A stretch of DNA of 64,000 bases from Arthrobacter pascens (GCF_017052465.1 NZ_JAFHKT010000136.1:82855-146854), one strand, 5' to 3'. Shown: positions 41,341 through 51,084, counted from the stretch's first letter. Notes: generated from the sequence alone by a model not told the origin. Numbers and translations: made by a program.

Positions 41341-41877
41341 TCAGGCAGATGGGAGCACCGTCGAGGCACCGCGGTGCTTCTTGGTGAGCTCGGTGTAGGT
41401 GATTGCGTTCTGACTGCAGTGTTTGATTTCCTCGGCTGTGAGCTGGCGGCGGACCTTTCCGGGAACGCCTGCTACGAGTGAGCCTGCGGGGACCTCGGTT
41501 CCCTCGAGCACCAGCGCTTGGGCTGCAATTAGTGAGCCCGCGCCGATGACGGCGCCGTTCAGGACAGTCGCGTTCATGCCGACGAGAGCACCGTCACCGA
41601 TGGTGCAGCCGTGCAGTACGGCTCCGTGTCCGACGCTGACGTTGTTGCCGATTTGTGTCGGGTGGCCCGGGTCGGCGTGTACAACAGCGCTGTCTTGGAT
41701 GTTGCTACCCGCGCCGATGGTGATGTCCTCCATATCGGCCCGTATAACGGCGCCGTAAAAGATCCCTGTGTCGGCACCAATGGCTGCTGAGCCGACGACT
41801 GTGGCCGACGGAGCTACCCAGGCTTCGCTGGAGACTGACGGTTTGCGGCCGTCAATGGCAAGGATGTTGGAGGTCAT
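41341..41877 (-). CDS. Gamma-carbonic anhydrase-like protein (left-handed beta-helix)
   Basis: 178 residues of hexapeptide repeats (VGSAAIGADTGIFYGAVIRADMEDITIGAGSNIQDSAVVHAD). The three zinc histidines of gamma-CA-like proteins fit His68 in VVHAD and the two in VGHGAVLHG (HxxxxxH). Relatives include YrdA, PaaY and CaiE, several of which act on CoA esters or as carbonic anhydrases. It lies just after the deoxyribonate-type operon but a hairpin (41901-41938) separates them. A thioesterase-like role there is possible but unproven. Confidence 0.85.
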   Translation of the reverse strand: MTSNILAIDGRKPSVSSEAWVAPSATVVGSAAIGADTGIFYGAVIRADMEDITIGAGSNIQDSAVVHADPGHPTQIGNNVSVGHGAVLHGCTIGDGALVGMNATVLNGAVIGAGSLIAAQALVLEGTEVPAGSLVAGVPGKVRRQLTAEEIKHCSQNAITYTELTKKHRGASTVLPSA

Positions 41878-41900
41878 GGTGTCCTACGGTGTGAAGTGGA

Positions 41901-41938
41901 ACGGCGGTGCCTTTCAGTAACCGGGGAGGCACCGCCGT
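41901..41938 (-). terminator. Hairpin at the end of the catabolic operon
   Basis: ACGGCGGTGCCT (41901-41912) pairs perfectly with 41927-41938. No U run follows. It lies between the glycerate kinase end and the gamma-CA-like gene, so it should at least weaken read-through. Confidence 0.6.
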
Positions 41939-42052
41939 CGTATTACTTGGCTGTCTTCAAGAGCTCATCACCTTTGTCGACATGGAGTTCAGCAAATGGT
42001 GCGCAACGGTTCGGGCCGTTGTCTTACTTGATTCGGCCTCGCATTGCCATAT

Positions 42053-43042
42053 TCAAACTCCTGGTTTCCAGAGGCTGCCTGTCGTTACCGTTTCTGCGAC
42101 GCGGGCTCCTGCGGCCGTCATCGCTGGTCCGTCGCTGGCAGTGATGATATCCGCGAAGTTGCTGGCGTAGCTCCCCAGATCTTCGTGTACTGACCCCACC
42201 ACCGCATAGACGGGTACGCCGCGGCTGCGGGCTAGTATCCCCGCAATGATCTTGCCTTGGCCTGTTTGGGAGTCGAGTCGGCCTTCGCCGACGATGACTG
42301 CTTCACTGGCGGCGATGTGGGTTTCCGCGTCCAGAAGGTCGAGGATGTAGTCCGCGCCGGAGACTAGAGATGCTTCATGCTGCGCCCACATGCCGCCGGC
42401 GAAACCACCGGCGGCGCCACTCCGGTCGACGTTGCGGGGGTCCCGTTTAAGGGTTTCGGCGAGTCGCTCAAGCCGCTGTGTGAGGAGCTGTACGGTGGCC
42501 GGGTCGGCTCCTTTTTGGGGGCCGAAGATTCGGGCCGCGTCGGAGAATCTGGTGGTGACATCGGACAGGACGACCAGTTGTGCTCCGTGAAGTCCGCCTG
42601 CTTCCTCGATGGCAGTGATGGCTCCGGCGCCGCCGTCGGTGGTTGCTGACCCGCCGGCGGCGACAAGAATTTTTCGGGCTCCGCGCCGGACTGCTTCAGC
42701 GATCAGGACGCCGGTGCCGTATGTGGTCGCGGCCAAGGGGTCTCGTGTCTGCGTGGTGGGCATGTTCAGGCCGCTGGCGGAGGCCAGTTCCACGATGGCT
42801 GTCCCGTTCTGGCTCAGACCGATGACCGCTTTGGTTTCGTCGCCCCAGGGGCCGACGGTGCTGACAGTGAGCGGCTGGGCGTGCAGTCCTTGGAAGATGA
42901 CGTCGAAGGTTCCCTCGCCGCCGTCCGCGACGGGCATTTCCTGGGCTGTTCCGCCGACGGACCGTATCCCGTTAGCGATGTGGGTTGCGACCTGGGCTGC
43001 TGTGTACGTGCCCTTGAAACTGTCGGGCGCGACCAGGATCAT
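42053..43042 (-). CDS. glxK: Glycerate kinase
   Basis: Phosphorylates glycerate to 2-phosphoglycerate. 329 residues starting MILVAPDSFKGTYTAAQVATHIANGI, the GckA/GlxK family N-terminus. Further motifs: VADGGEGT, KILVAAGGSATTDGGAGAI, AGGFAGGMWA and VIVGEGRLDSQTGQGKI. The start at 43042 overlaps the thiolase stop by four bases. In this operon it would use glycerate released from cleavage of the keto acid. Confidence 0.93.
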   Translation of the reverse strand: MILVAPDSFKGTYTAAQVATHIANGIRSVGGTAQEMPVADGGEGTFDVIFQGLHAQPLTVSTVGPWGDETKAVIGLSQNGTAIVELASASGLNMPTTQTRDPLAATTYGTGVLIAEAVRRGARKILVAAGGSATTDGGAGAITAIEEAGGLHGAQLVVLSDVTTRFSDAARIFGPQKGADPATVQLLTQRLERLAETLKRDPRNVDRSGAAGGFAGGMWAQHEASLVSGADYILDLLDAETHIAASEAVIVGEGRLDSQTGQGKIIAGILARSRGVPVYAVVGSVHEDLGSYASNFADIITASDGPAMTAAGARVAETVTTGSLWKPGV

Positions 43043-44256
43043 GCGGTCTGTTCCGGTGCATACAGGACCATGGCATCGCCCTGCCCGCCTCCGCCACACA
43101 GGGCTGCAACTCCACGGCCTGTTCCGCGGCGGCCCAGTTCCAGAGCCGTGTGCAGAACCAGACGGGCCCCGGACGCGCCGATGGGGTGTCCAAGGGCTAT
43201 CGCACCGCCGTTGGTGTTGATCTTCTCAGCAGGAATGCCCAGGACGGCGGCGCTGGCGAGTGCGACCAGGGCGAAGGCTTCATTGATTTCGATGAGATCG
43301 AAATCAGATACTGCCAACCCTGTCTTGGCTGCCGCCTGTTCGATGGCCCGCGCCGGTTGGTGCTGGAGGGTTGAGTCAGGCCCGGCAACGGATGCATAGG
43401 AGCCGATCTCGGCCAGCCAGGGGAGGCCAAGTTCTTCAGCCCGGTCGCGGCTCATGAGGATCAGCGCGGCGGCTCCATCCGAGATAGGCGAGGCGGTGGC
43501 AGCCGTGATGGTGCCGTCCGGTCCAAAGGCGGGGCGGAGGCCGGCCAACGATTCGGCGGTGGTGTCGGTCCGCACGGATTCGTCGGAGGAGACGGTGAGC
43601 ACCTGACCCCGGCGCAGCGGTACCTGGACGGGAACGATTTCCTGGTCAAAGGTCCCGTTTTTCTGTGCGTCGGCTGCCCGCTGGTGGCTGAGCGCGGCGT
43701 ATTCGTCCTGTTGGTGGCGGGTGAATGCTTCCGGGCCTTGGTTCGCGCTGTCGGTCACGGCGCCCATGGACTGGTTGGTGAAATAGTCCCAGAGCCCGTC
43801 GTGGTTCATGGAGTCCACCGCGGTGAAGTCACCGTACCGGTTGCCTGTGCGCGATGCCGGCAGCAGGTGCGGGGCTTGGGACATGGATTCCATGCCGCCG
43901 GCAATGACCACCTGTGCGTCGCCGGAGCGGATGAGCCGGTCGGCGTCTGCGATTGCGGCCATGCCGGAGAGGCAGACCTTGCTCACGTTCGTTGCCGGGA
44001 CGCTCATGTCCAGGCCGGCCAGGCTGGCTGCTTGCCGGGCGGGGATCTGACCCGCGCCGGCGGTGAGGACCTGTCCCATGACGACGTGATCGACAATGTC
44101 GGCCGGGACGTGGCAGCGGTCCAGTGCCGCCCGGATGGCTGCAGCGCCAAGTTCGGCAGCGGTCAGGGTAGACAAGGAGCCGAGGAATTTGCCGAACGGT
44201 GTGCGGGCGCCTCCGATGATGACTGTTCTGTTGCGCGGGTCTGATGTGGGGGTCAT
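43039..44256 (-). CDS. Acetyl-CoA acetyltransferase (thiolase)
   Basis: 405 residues. Nucleophilic Cys in ATNVSKVCLSGMAA, His in GGAIALGHPIGASGAR and second Cys in ALCGGGGQGDAM complete the thiolase active site. It cleaves acetoacetyl-CoA to two acetyl-CoA. I placed the start at ATG 44256 (MTPTSDPRNRTVIIGGARTP); the frame is open further upstream but has no family similarity there. It follows the CoA-transferase B gene by 17 nt. Confidence 0.93.
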   Translation of the reverse strand: MTPTSDPRNRTVIIGGARTPFGKFLGSLSTLTAAELGAAAIRAALDRCHVPADIVDHVVMGQVLTAGAGQIPARQAASLAGLDMSVPATNVSKVCLSGMAAIADADRLIRSGDAQVVIAGGMESMSQAPHLLPASRTGNRYGDFTAVDSMNHDGLWDYFTNQSMGAVTDSANQGPEAFTRHQQDEYAALSHQRAADAQKNGTFDQEIVPVQVPLRRGQVLTVSSDESVRTDTTAESLAGLRPAFGPDGTITAATASPISDGAAALILMSRDRAEELGLPWLAEIGSYASVAGPDSTLQHQPARAIEQAAAKTGLAVSDFDLIEINEAFALVALASAAVLGIPAEKINTNGGAIALGHPIGASGARLVLHTALELGRRGTGRGVAALCGGGGQGDAMVLYAPEQTA

Positions 44257-44273
44257 GGTGGGGTTGTTCCTGT

Positions 44274-44945
44274 TCAGATGGCGGGTTCGGCCAGGCGGCT
44301 GTCGACGGTGAAGTCGGCCTCTGTGGCGGCGCGGATGTCCTCGACGGTGACGCCGGGGGCGAGTTCGCGTAGCAGCAGGCCCTTGCCTGGCACGACGTCC
44401 ATGACCGCCAGGTCGGTGATGATCCTGTTGACGACTCCCCGGCCGGTGTACGGCAGGGAGCATTCACGGACGATCTTGGGGCTTCCGTCTTTGGCGGTGT
44501 GTTCCATGAGGACGATGATCATGCGGGCGCCGTGGACGAGATCCATGGCACCTCCCATGCCTTTGATCATTTTCCCGGGGATGGCCCAGTTCGCCAGGTC
44601 ACCGGCGGCTGAGACCTGCATCGCGCCGAGGATGGCAGCATCGATTTTGCCGCCGCGGATCATGCCGAAGCTGAGGGCGGAGTCGAACGTTGACGCCCCC
44701 GGACGCAGGGTCACTGTTTCTTTGCCTGCGTTGATCAGGTCCGGGTCGACCTGCTGGTCCTTGGGGTAGGGGCCGAGGCCCAGGAGGCCGTTTTCGGACT
44801 GCAGGGTGATTTCGACGTCAGCGGGGACGTGGTTGGGGACCAGGGTTGGAAGTCCGATGCCGAGGTTGACGTAGCTTCCGTCTTCCAGTTCCTGCGCTGC
44901 CCGGGCGGCCATTTGGTCCCGGGTCCAGCCTTTGCCTGTGACCAT
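44274..44945 (-). CDS. 3-oxoacid CoA-transferase, subunit B
   Basis: 223 residues. [13 protein letters not shown] is followed by the active-site SENGLLGLG, whose Glu carries CoA as a thioester. [24 protein letters not shown] is typical of the ScoB/AtoA group. It shares one base with subunit A. Likely reaction: moving CoA from succinyl-CoA or another acyl-CoA to acetoacetate. Confidence 0.94.
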   Translation of the reverse strand: MVTGKGWTRDQMAARAAQELEDGSYVNLGIGLPTLVPNHVPADVEITLQSENGLLGLGPYPKDQQVDPDLINAGKETVTLRPGASTFDSALSFGMIRGGKIDAAILGAMQVSAAGDLANWAIPGKMIKGMGGAMDLVHGARMIIVLMEHTAKDGSPKIVRECSLPYTGRGVVNRIITDLAVMDVVPGKGLLLRELAPGVTVEDIRAATEADFTVDSRLAEPAI

Positions 44946-45727
44946 CAGTTTCCCTCTGTTCCGGTGCTTGTGGTTCGCTTCTCTATCCGCTTGGCCGCTG
45001 TTTCCTCCGGGGACAGGACGACGACCCGGTGGACGTAGACGCCGGGCAGGTGGATTTCGTCCGGGTCCAGTTCGCCGGGTTCGACCAGTTCCTCAACTTC
45101 GGCGATGGTGATCTTTCCTGCCATGGCGCACAGGGGGTTGAAGTTGCGGGCTGCGCTGTGGAATTTGAGGTTGCCGTGACGGTCCGCTTTCGCGGCCCTG
45201 ACGAGGGCGTAGTCGGTGGCCAGGGCGTGCTCGAGGACGTATTCGCCGGGGTTGCCGTTGATGGTGAATTCTGCGGTGGGTTTGGCGGGGGAGGCGATGG
45301 CGACGGTGCCGTCGCCGGCGTATTTCCAGGGCAGTCCGCCGTCGGCGACCTGGGTGCCGACGCCGGTGGCCGTGTAGAACGCCGGGATGCCGGATCCTCC
45401 GGCGCGGAGCCGCTCGGCGAGGGTGCCTTGGGGGGTGAGTTCAACCTCGAGCTCTCCGGCGAGGTATTGGCGGGCGAATTCGCGGTTTTCGCCGACGTAG
45501 GAGGCGACGACCCTGCGGACGCGGCGGTCAGCGAGCAGGACGCCGAGGCCCCAGTCGTCCACGCCGCAGTTGTTGGAGATGAGTTCGAGATCGCCGGTTC
45601 CTTGCTCCCGGAGGGCGGTGATGAGCGCTGCCGGTATGCCGCAGAGCCCGAAGCCGCCCACGGCCAGGGATGCACCGTCGGGGATGTCTGCGACCGCTTC
45701 GCGCGCCGATGTGTATGTCTTGTCCAC
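44945..45727 (-). CDS. 3-oxoacid CoA-transferase, subunit A
   Basis: 260 residues, ScoA/AtoD group: [22 protein letters not shown] (oxyanion loop), [31 protein letters not shown] and [29 protein letters not shown]. It forms a heteromer with the overlapping subunit B. The upstream neighbour makes acetoacetate, its expected substrate. Confidence 0.94.
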   Translation of the reverse strand: MDKTYTSAREAVADIPDGASLAVGGFGLCGIPAALITALREQGTGDLELISNNCGVDDWGLGVLLADRRVRRVVASYVGENREFARQYLAGELEVELTPQGTLAERLRAGGSGIPAFYTATGVGTQVADGGLPWKYAGDGTVAIASPAKPTAEFTINGNPGEYVLEHALATDYALVRAAKADRHGNLKFHSAARNFNPLCAMAGKITIAEVEELVEPGELDPDEIHLPGVYVHRVVVLSPEETAAKRIEKRTTSTGTEGN

Positions 45728-45751
45728 GTTGATTGTCCTCTTGTGCGCCGG

Positions 45752-46684
45752 TCAGAAGCCGACGTTGTCTTTGCCCTTGAGGCCGAGCATTTGCCGGGCT
45801 TCATCGGGGGTTGCGATCTCGAAGTTGAGCGCCTCGAGGATGGTGCGGATGCGGGTGACCTGCTCGGCGTTTGAGCTGGCAAGTTTGCCCGGTCCGATCC
45901 ACAGGGAATCTTCCAGTCCGACCCGGACGTGGGAGCCCATGGCGGCGCCGATGGTGGCCAGCGGCATCTGGTTTTTGCCCGCGCCGAGGATGGACCATTC
46001 ATAGTCGTCGCCCAGGAGCCGGTCTGCCGTGCGCCGCATGTGCATCAGGTCTTCGGGGTGGCCGCCGATGCCGCCGAGCAGGCCAAAGACTGACTGCACG
46101 AACAGCGGTCCTTTGGCCAGGCCGCGGGCATGGAAGTGCGCGAGGTTGTTCAAGTGGGAGATGTCATAGCATTCGAATTCGAAGCGTGTCCCGTTGGCGT
46201 TGCCGATTTCCAGGATGGTCTCGATGTCCTGGAAGGTGTTTTTGAAGACCAGGTCACGGCTTCGCTCCAGTCCTTCACGTTCCCATTCGTGGGCGAAGTC
46301 CTTGAACCGGTCCAGCATGGGGTAGAGCCCAAAGTTCATCGATCCCATGTTCAGCGAGGCCAGCTCGGGCTTGAACAGGGCAGCCGGTTGCATGCGTTCT
46401 TCGACGCTCATGTGGGGCGATCCGCCGGTGGTGATGTTGATGACCGCGTTGGTGTTCCGCTTGAGCTTGTCCAGGATCGGTTCGAAGTGCTCAGGCTTTT
46501 GGGAGGGCCGGCCATCGCGCGGATCGCGGGCGTGCATGTGGACGATGGCGGCCCCTGCTTCGGCTGCGCCGATGGCGGCGTCGGCGATTTCGTTCGGGGA
46601 CACGGGAAGGTATTTGGACATGGAGGGCGTGTGGATGGCACCGGTGACGGCGCTGGTGATGATGACCTTGCGTGCTGCTGCCAC
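45752..46684 (-). CDS. Beta-keto acid cleavage enzyme (BKACE, DUF849)
   Basis: 310 residues starting at GTG 46684 (VAAARKVIITSAVTGAIHTP) behind AGGAAAGG. Metal-site HMHARDPRDGRPS (His-x-His), NITTGGS, and LEDSLWIGPGKLASSNAEQV are BKACE hallmarks. The family condenses acetyl-CoA with a 3-keto acid to give acetoacetate and a new acyl-CoA. Here the CoA-transferase, thiolase and glycerate kinase neighbours fit a substrate that yields glyceryl-CoA, namely 2-deoxy-3-keto-ribonate (inference). Confidence 0.92.
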   Translation of the reverse strand: MAAARKVIITSAVTGAIHTPSMSKYLPVSPNEIADAAIGAAEAGAAIVHMHARDPRDGRPSQKPEHFEPILDKLKRNTNAVINITTGGSPHMSVEERMQPAALFKPELASLNMGSMNFGLYPMLDRFKDFAHEWEREGLERSRDLVFKNTFQDIETILEIGNANGTRFEFECYDISHLNNLAHFHARGLAKGPLFVQSVFGLLGGIGGHPEDLMHMRRTADRLLGDDYEWSILGAGKNQMPLATIGAAMGSHVRVGLEDSLWIGPGKLASSNAEQVTRIRTILEALNFEIATPDEARQMLGLKGKDNVGF

Positions 46685-46707
46685 GGGAAGATCCTTTCCT
46701 GGAAGTC

Positions 46708-47472
46708 TCAGTAGAGTTTTTCGGTGTTTCCGTCCACGGCCAGCGCTTGGCCGTTGACGTTGCGGGCCATGTCGCTGGCGGCGAAAACGGCCATGTTGGC
46801 GATGTCTTCGGCTTCGATCAGCCGGCCCAGAGACGATTGGTTGTGGTAGAGCGTGGAGACCTTCTCGACCGGTTCGCCCAGCATTTCTGCTTTGGCGGTG
46901 ATGACGGCGTCGATCCGGGGTCCGTTGACGGCGCCGGGGCAGATGGCGTTGACCCGGATCCCCCCAGCTCCGAGTTCGATGGCGAGGGTCTTCGTCAGTC
47001 CGATGACAGCCCACTTGGAGGCCGAGTAGGCGCTGCGCCCGGCCATCCCCAGCCGGCCGGCCGCGGAGGAGAGGTTGATGATGGAGGCTTCAGGAGCGGT
47101 GCGCAACAGCGGCAGGGCATGTTTGATGCAGTAGAACTGGCCGTGGATGTTGACGTCGAATGTCGCCTTCCAGGCGTCACTGTCAAGGGTTTGGATGGGG
47201 CCGGTCGGACCTGCGATGCCGGCATTGTTGACGAGGATGTCGAGCCCGCCGAGTTCATCGCGGACCGTCGCCATGAGTACCTGGACCTGGGCTTCGTCGG
47301 AGACATCGCTGACGGCGGCGTGGAAGCCCTCGATCCGTGCCTTCTCGACGGCGTCCGGATCGATGTCGGTCACGAACACGGTCGCCCCAAGGGCTTTGAA
47401 CTTGGTGGCGATGGCCAAACCGATGCCGTTCGCGCCGGCGGTGACCAGGACGCGTTTGCTGCTGAAATCCAT
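46708..47472 (-). CDS. SDR-family dehydrogenase (candidate deoxyribonate 3-dehydrogenase)
   Basis: 254 residues. NAD site TAGANGIG (12-19), DILVNNAGIAG, and catalytic Ser, Tyr and Lys in INLSSAAG and YSASK. The C-terminus GRLIEAEDIANMAVFAASDMARNVNGQALAVDGN is standard. By position it would oxidise the hydroxyl at C3 of a sugar acid to the 3-keto acid used by the next enzyme. The chemistry class is sure, the substrate is inferred. Confidence 0.9.
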   Translation of the reverse strand: MDFSSKRVLVTAGANGIGLAIATKFKALGATVFVTDIDPDAVEKARIEGFHAAVSDVSDEAQVQVLMATVRDELGGLDILVNNAGIAGPTGPIQTLDSDAWKATFDVNIHGQFYCIKHALPLLRTAPEASIINLSSAAGRLGMAGRSAYSASKWAVIGLTKTLAIELGAGGIRVNAICPGAVNGPRIDAVITAKAEMLGEPVEKVSTLYHNQSSLGRLIEAEDIANMAVFAASDMARNVNGQALAVDGNTEKLY

Positions 47473-47499
47473 GATGTTTCCTTGAGTCTTCGTAGGGTG

Positions 47500-48822
47500 T
47501 CAGTGGGCGGCGGGGGCGCCGTGGGGCTTTTCCGTGCCGCGTTTGAGCATGAGGGACAGCAGGGCTCCGATCGTGCACATGGCGACAATGAACCAGAGAC
47601 CGGACAGTTTGGAGCCGGTGATGTCCTGCATCAGTCCCATGACGTACGGTCCGAGGAAGCCGCCGCAGAGGCCTATGGTGTTGACGAACGCGATACCTCC
47701 CGCGAGAGCGGCGCCGGTGAGGCGTGTTGCCGGGTAGGTGAAGAGGATCGGCTGCAGGGCGAAGAAGTTGAAGGCAGCTAGGCAGAAGCCGATCATGCCG
47801 AGCACGGGGCCGCCGACGGCGCCCAGGGCGAAGCCCGCGATGATGCCGATCATCGTCCCGGTGACCAGCAGACGTGAACGCTGCCCGGTGGTGGCGAAGC
47901 GCGGGACCAGCAGGGCGCCGGCGGCGGAGAAGATCCACGGGATGGCCGTCAGCAGGCCAATCTGGAGGGGGTTGAGCTTTCCGTAGGTGCCGATGATGGA
48001 GGGCAGGAAGTAGGAGAGCGCGTAGACGGCGATCTGGTGGGTGAAGTAGACCCCGACCACGAGGAGGATTTGCTTGTCCTTGAGTACGTCGCGCAGTCGG
48101 TGGTTGCCGGAGGCATCGGCTCCGGCTTTTTCTTCGGCGGCAATCCGGGCCTCAAGGTCCTGGGCCTCGGCGGGGGTGAGGAAGGTCGACTTGGTGGGCC
48201 GGTCGGGGAGTTTCTTCCATACAACCCAGGCGAGGAGACAGGCCGGCAGGCCTTCGATGATGAACATCCACTGCCAGCCGTGAAGGCCGGCGAATCCGTC
48301 GAAGCTGGTCAGCAGCAGGCCGCCGAGCGGTGCGCCGATGATGTTGGCGATCGAGACGCCGAGGAGGAACATGCCGTTCGCTTTGGCCCGGTCCTTGACC
48401 ACAAACCATTGGGTGAGGAAGTACATGACTCCTGGGAAGAGGCCGGCCTCGGCGATGCCGAGGAGCATCCGCATGATGTAGAAGGACCACTCGCCCTGCA
48501 CGAAAGCCATGCAGGCAGAGATGATGCCCCAGGTGATCATGATCCTCATGATCCAGAAGCGGGCGCCGACCTTGTGCATGATCAGGTTGGAAGGGATTTC
48601 GGAGAGCGCGTAGGTGAGGAAGAACAAGCCCGCACCGATACCGTATGCAGTAGCAGAGATGCCGAGGTCAATCTCCAGCCTGTCCTTGGCCATCCCGATG
48701 TTGGTTCGGTCCAAGAAGGCCATGATGTAGGCGGCGATGAGCAGAGGCATGATTTTGCGGAGGATGACGCCGTTAATCTCCTTAGGAGTACGCATCGTCA
48801 TCGATGGTGATAGGGCTGACAT
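47500..48822 (-). CDS. MFS transporter, anion:cation symporter type
   Basis: 440 residues and about 12 membrane segments. The loop-2 region FLDRTNIGMAKDRLEIDLGIS and ALSEIPSNLIMHKVGARFWI match the ACS group that imports organic and sugar acids. It is the first gene of the operon, with AAGGACGAATAGCC before ATG 48822. Probable cargo is the acid degraded by the following genes, such as 2-deoxyribonate. Confidence 0.91.
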   Translation of the reverse strand: MSALSPSMTMRTPKEINGVILRKIMPLLIAAYIMAFLDRTNIGMAKDRLEIDLGISATAYGIGAGLFFLTYALSEIPSNLIMHKVGARFWIMRIMITWGIISACMAFVQGEWSFYIMRMLLGIAEAGLFPGVMYFLTQWFVVKDRAKANGMFLLGVSIANIIGAPLGGLLLTSFDGFAGLHGWQWMFIIEGLPACLLAWVVWKKLPDRPTKSTFLTPAEAQDLEARIAAEEKAGADASGNHRLRDVLKDKQILLVVGVYFTHQIAVYALSYFLPSIIGTYGKLNPLQIGLLTAIPWIFSAAGALLVPRFATTGQRSRLLVTGTMIGIIAGFALGAVGGPVLGMIGFCLAAFNFFALQPILFTYPATRLTGAALAGGIAFVNTIGLCGGFLGPYVMGLMQDITGSKLSGLWFIVAMCTIGALLSLMLKRGTEKPHGAPAAH

Positions 48823-48947
48823 GGCTATTCGTCCTTGAATGGTGGGGCCGTCCGGGTCGGGACAGGCGTTTTTGGGCGTGGGGAATCGAGGCGTGCAGTG
48901 CTGTGGCTGCTGGTAGAGTTTGCGGTTGTGGTTTGCGGGGCGGTTTC

Positions 48948-50006
48948 TCAGGACGGCGGTGCGTTGCAGCCGCAGGTCCTCCCGATATGCAAATGATGCG
49001 GGCAGATTAGGGAGCTGTAGGTGTTGGATGGGGATTCGATCCGTCGTAGCAGCATGGCGAACGCTTCGTGGGCCATTTCTTGCTGCGGCTGAACAATGCT
49101 GGTCAGGTTGATCAAACCTGAGCGGCTATGCGGAAGCCCGTCGCAACCGGCCACGGCCACGTCCTCAGGGATACGCAGACCCTGCGCAAGCGCATATTCC
49201 ATGACGCCGATGGCCAGTTCGTCGCTGCCGCACACGACGGCCCGTGGTGGGTGAGGCGAGGAAAAGAGCCGTTCAGCGGCCAAGCGTCCGCCTTCGTTGT
49301 TCACCCGCGTACTGATTTTCCGTTCGCCGCTGATAGTGATGCCCGCCGCTGCCGCGGTACGGACAAAGGCCTGTTCCCGGGCCAGGGATGCCGTGGAAAA
49401 CCGGGGGCCGATGACTGTGGCGATTTCAGTGAAGCCGTGGCTGAGCATGTGCTCCATCAACAGCGAGGCGGCCGCATCGTCGTCAATGCCCACGAAATCA
49501 CCCTGCAGAAAGTCCGCCCTCCTCGATAGGCAGACATAGGGGATCCGGGCAGCACGCAGCGTGCGCAGAGCAGTGGCGTCCTCCCGCAGCGCGGCGGCCA
49601 AAATGACACCGTCAACGTTCCGGTTGGCAAGGGTCGCTGTCACTTGCGCCAGCGTCTCCGGATCATCCTGCGTCGTCGCAACGAACACCTCGTATCCGGA
49701 TTCGGCTGCTGCGGTGATGATGCCTTGGGCCCACCGCGGAAACATGGGATTGATGATGTTCGGCAGTATCAGCCCCACCACGCGGGTCCTCAACGGGTCC
49801 GAAGACGAGGATGACTTACGAGGCCTGAACCCGAGTTCGTTAGCAACGCCGATGATGTGGCGCCGGGTTTCGATCGAAACTCCAGCCTTGCCATTCAGCA
49901 CATAAGACACCGTCGCGGGGGAAACCCCAGCCGCACGTGCAACGGCGGCTGCCGAAACGGTCGAACGGCGTCCGCTGAGAGTTTCGGTGACGCGAGATTC
50001 GCTCAT
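48948..50006 (-). CDS. LacI-family regulator of the keto-acid operon
   Basis: 352 residues. HTH SAAAVARAAGVSPATVSYVLNGKAGVS, hinge ANELGFRPRKSSSS, then the sensor domain (VVGLILPNIINPMFPRWAQGII, PRAVVCGSDELAIGVMEYALAQGLRIPEDVAVAGCDG). ATG 50006 has GGAGGGCGGCTC before it and beats the upstream start at 50030. It ends in CPHHLHIGRTCGCNAPPS, a Cys/His-rich tail also seen in some relatives. It is 125 nt upstream of the MFS gene on the same strand. Confidence 0.91.
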   Translation of the reverse strand: MSESRVTETLSGRRSTVSAAAVARAAGVSPATVSYVLNGKAGVSIETRRHIIGVANELGFRPRKSSSSSDPLRTRVVGLILPNIINPMFPRWAQGIITAAAESGYEVFVATTQDDPETLAQVTATLANRNVDGVILAAALREDATALRTLRAARIPYVCLSRRADFLQGDFVGIDDDAAASLLMEHMLSHGFTEIATVIGPRFSTASLAREQAFVRTAAAAGITISGERKISTRVNNEGGRLAAERLFSSPHPPRAVVCGSDELAIGVMEYALAQGLRIPEDVAVAGCDGLPHSRSGLINLTSIVQPQQEMAHEAFAMLLRRIESPSNTYSSLICPHHLHIGRTCGCNAPPS

Positions 50007-50074
50007 GAGCCGCCCTCCTTCCGGTGACATTGAACCGCCTTTTGTGACTTCAATTACAGTAGAAGTCGCTTACG

Positions 50075-50092
50075 ACGTTAAGCAACGTTAAG
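50075..50092. promoter_or_regulatory. Repeated ACGTTAAG, candidate LacI operator
   Basis: ACGTTAAG occurs at 50075-50082 and 50085-50092, 10 bp apart. Together they form a partly symmetrical TTAAGCAACGTTAA. The site is about 70 nt upstream of the LacI start. Confidence 0.4.
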
Positions 50093-50344
50093 TGATTTGC
50101 GGCCTGCAGAGGGAGCTCTTATTCAGGCTTCAGTCGCGCGAAGGGCGTCGCAGCCCACAACGGTGACCCCAGGTTTTTGGCTTTCAGGGCTGTGGCGGTG
50201 CCGATCAGCCCGAGGCCGACTGCTCTGAATACCTGGGCGGATATCCGGTGAAGCGGCTGCGCTGTGGGCAGGCGATTCTGGCCTTCGCGGCCGCCCGTGG
50301 TCGAGCGCCAGACTCGGACGAAGGATTCAGGCGAAGGGCAGAGC

Positions 50345-50899
50345 ATGCAGCAGAACGAAAACATCATGGTGACGCTGAACCGGACGGAGGCACTCAACAA
50401 GGCGCTCTTCGACGAACTCGTCGCAGCCGTGTCCGGCATGGATGCAGACCCTGGGATCGGTGCCGTTGTAGTCACCGGTTCCGCCAGGGCCTTCGCCGCC
50501 GGCGCGGACATCAAAGAGCTGAAGTCCAAGAACTATATGGAGATGTACGCGACGGACTGGTTCCGGCTGGTAGAACATGACCCGCCTGCGCATCCCCGTG
50601 GGCCCGGCCGTGTCCGACTTCGCACTGGGCGGCGGCTGCAAACTGGCCGTGATGTGCTTTACATCATTGCCGGCCACAACGCCAAGTTCGGCCAACCGGA
50701 GATCAACCTCGGCGTCATCCCGGCATGGGCGGCTCCCAGCCGCGGCCCACCCATGCGGTCGGCGGGGCCAAGGGGATGGACATGGTCCTCACCGGGCGCT
50801 TTTGAACGCCGCGTCTTCCACTCGGTGTTGGCCACCGAGGACCAGAACGAAGGCATGGCTGCGTTCACGAAGAAGCGGGCTCCGGAGTTCGGTAGGTAG
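50345..50899 (+). pseudogene. Decayed enoyl-CoA hydratase
   Basis: Crotonase signals are spread over two frames. Frame one gives LNRTEALNKALFDELVAAV and FAAGADIKELKSK, ending near 50577. A second frame then gives RLRIPVGPAVSDFALGGGCKLAVMC (50577-50655). The first frame resumes with AGHNAKFGQPEINLGVIP. The middle C-terminal part is missing before the tail FHSVLATEDQNEGMAAFTKKRAPEFG. At least two frameshifts and an internal deletion mean no working enzyme. The original function was probably beta-oxidation. Confidence 0.85.
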
Positions 50900-51084
50900 C
50901 CACCCTACTAACGGTGTGGGCTCGTCCCATTTTGGCCCCCTAGGGAAATGGCGTCGCGTCGTTGGCAACGGTCACGTGGGTATCTGCCGATCTGCCATGG
51001 GATGAGTGAAGGGAGGGTTGTTGCCGGATGGCTGATTGCGTTGGCGACGAATGTGATTGCTCGTTGAGGGAATCATTCCCTCCG

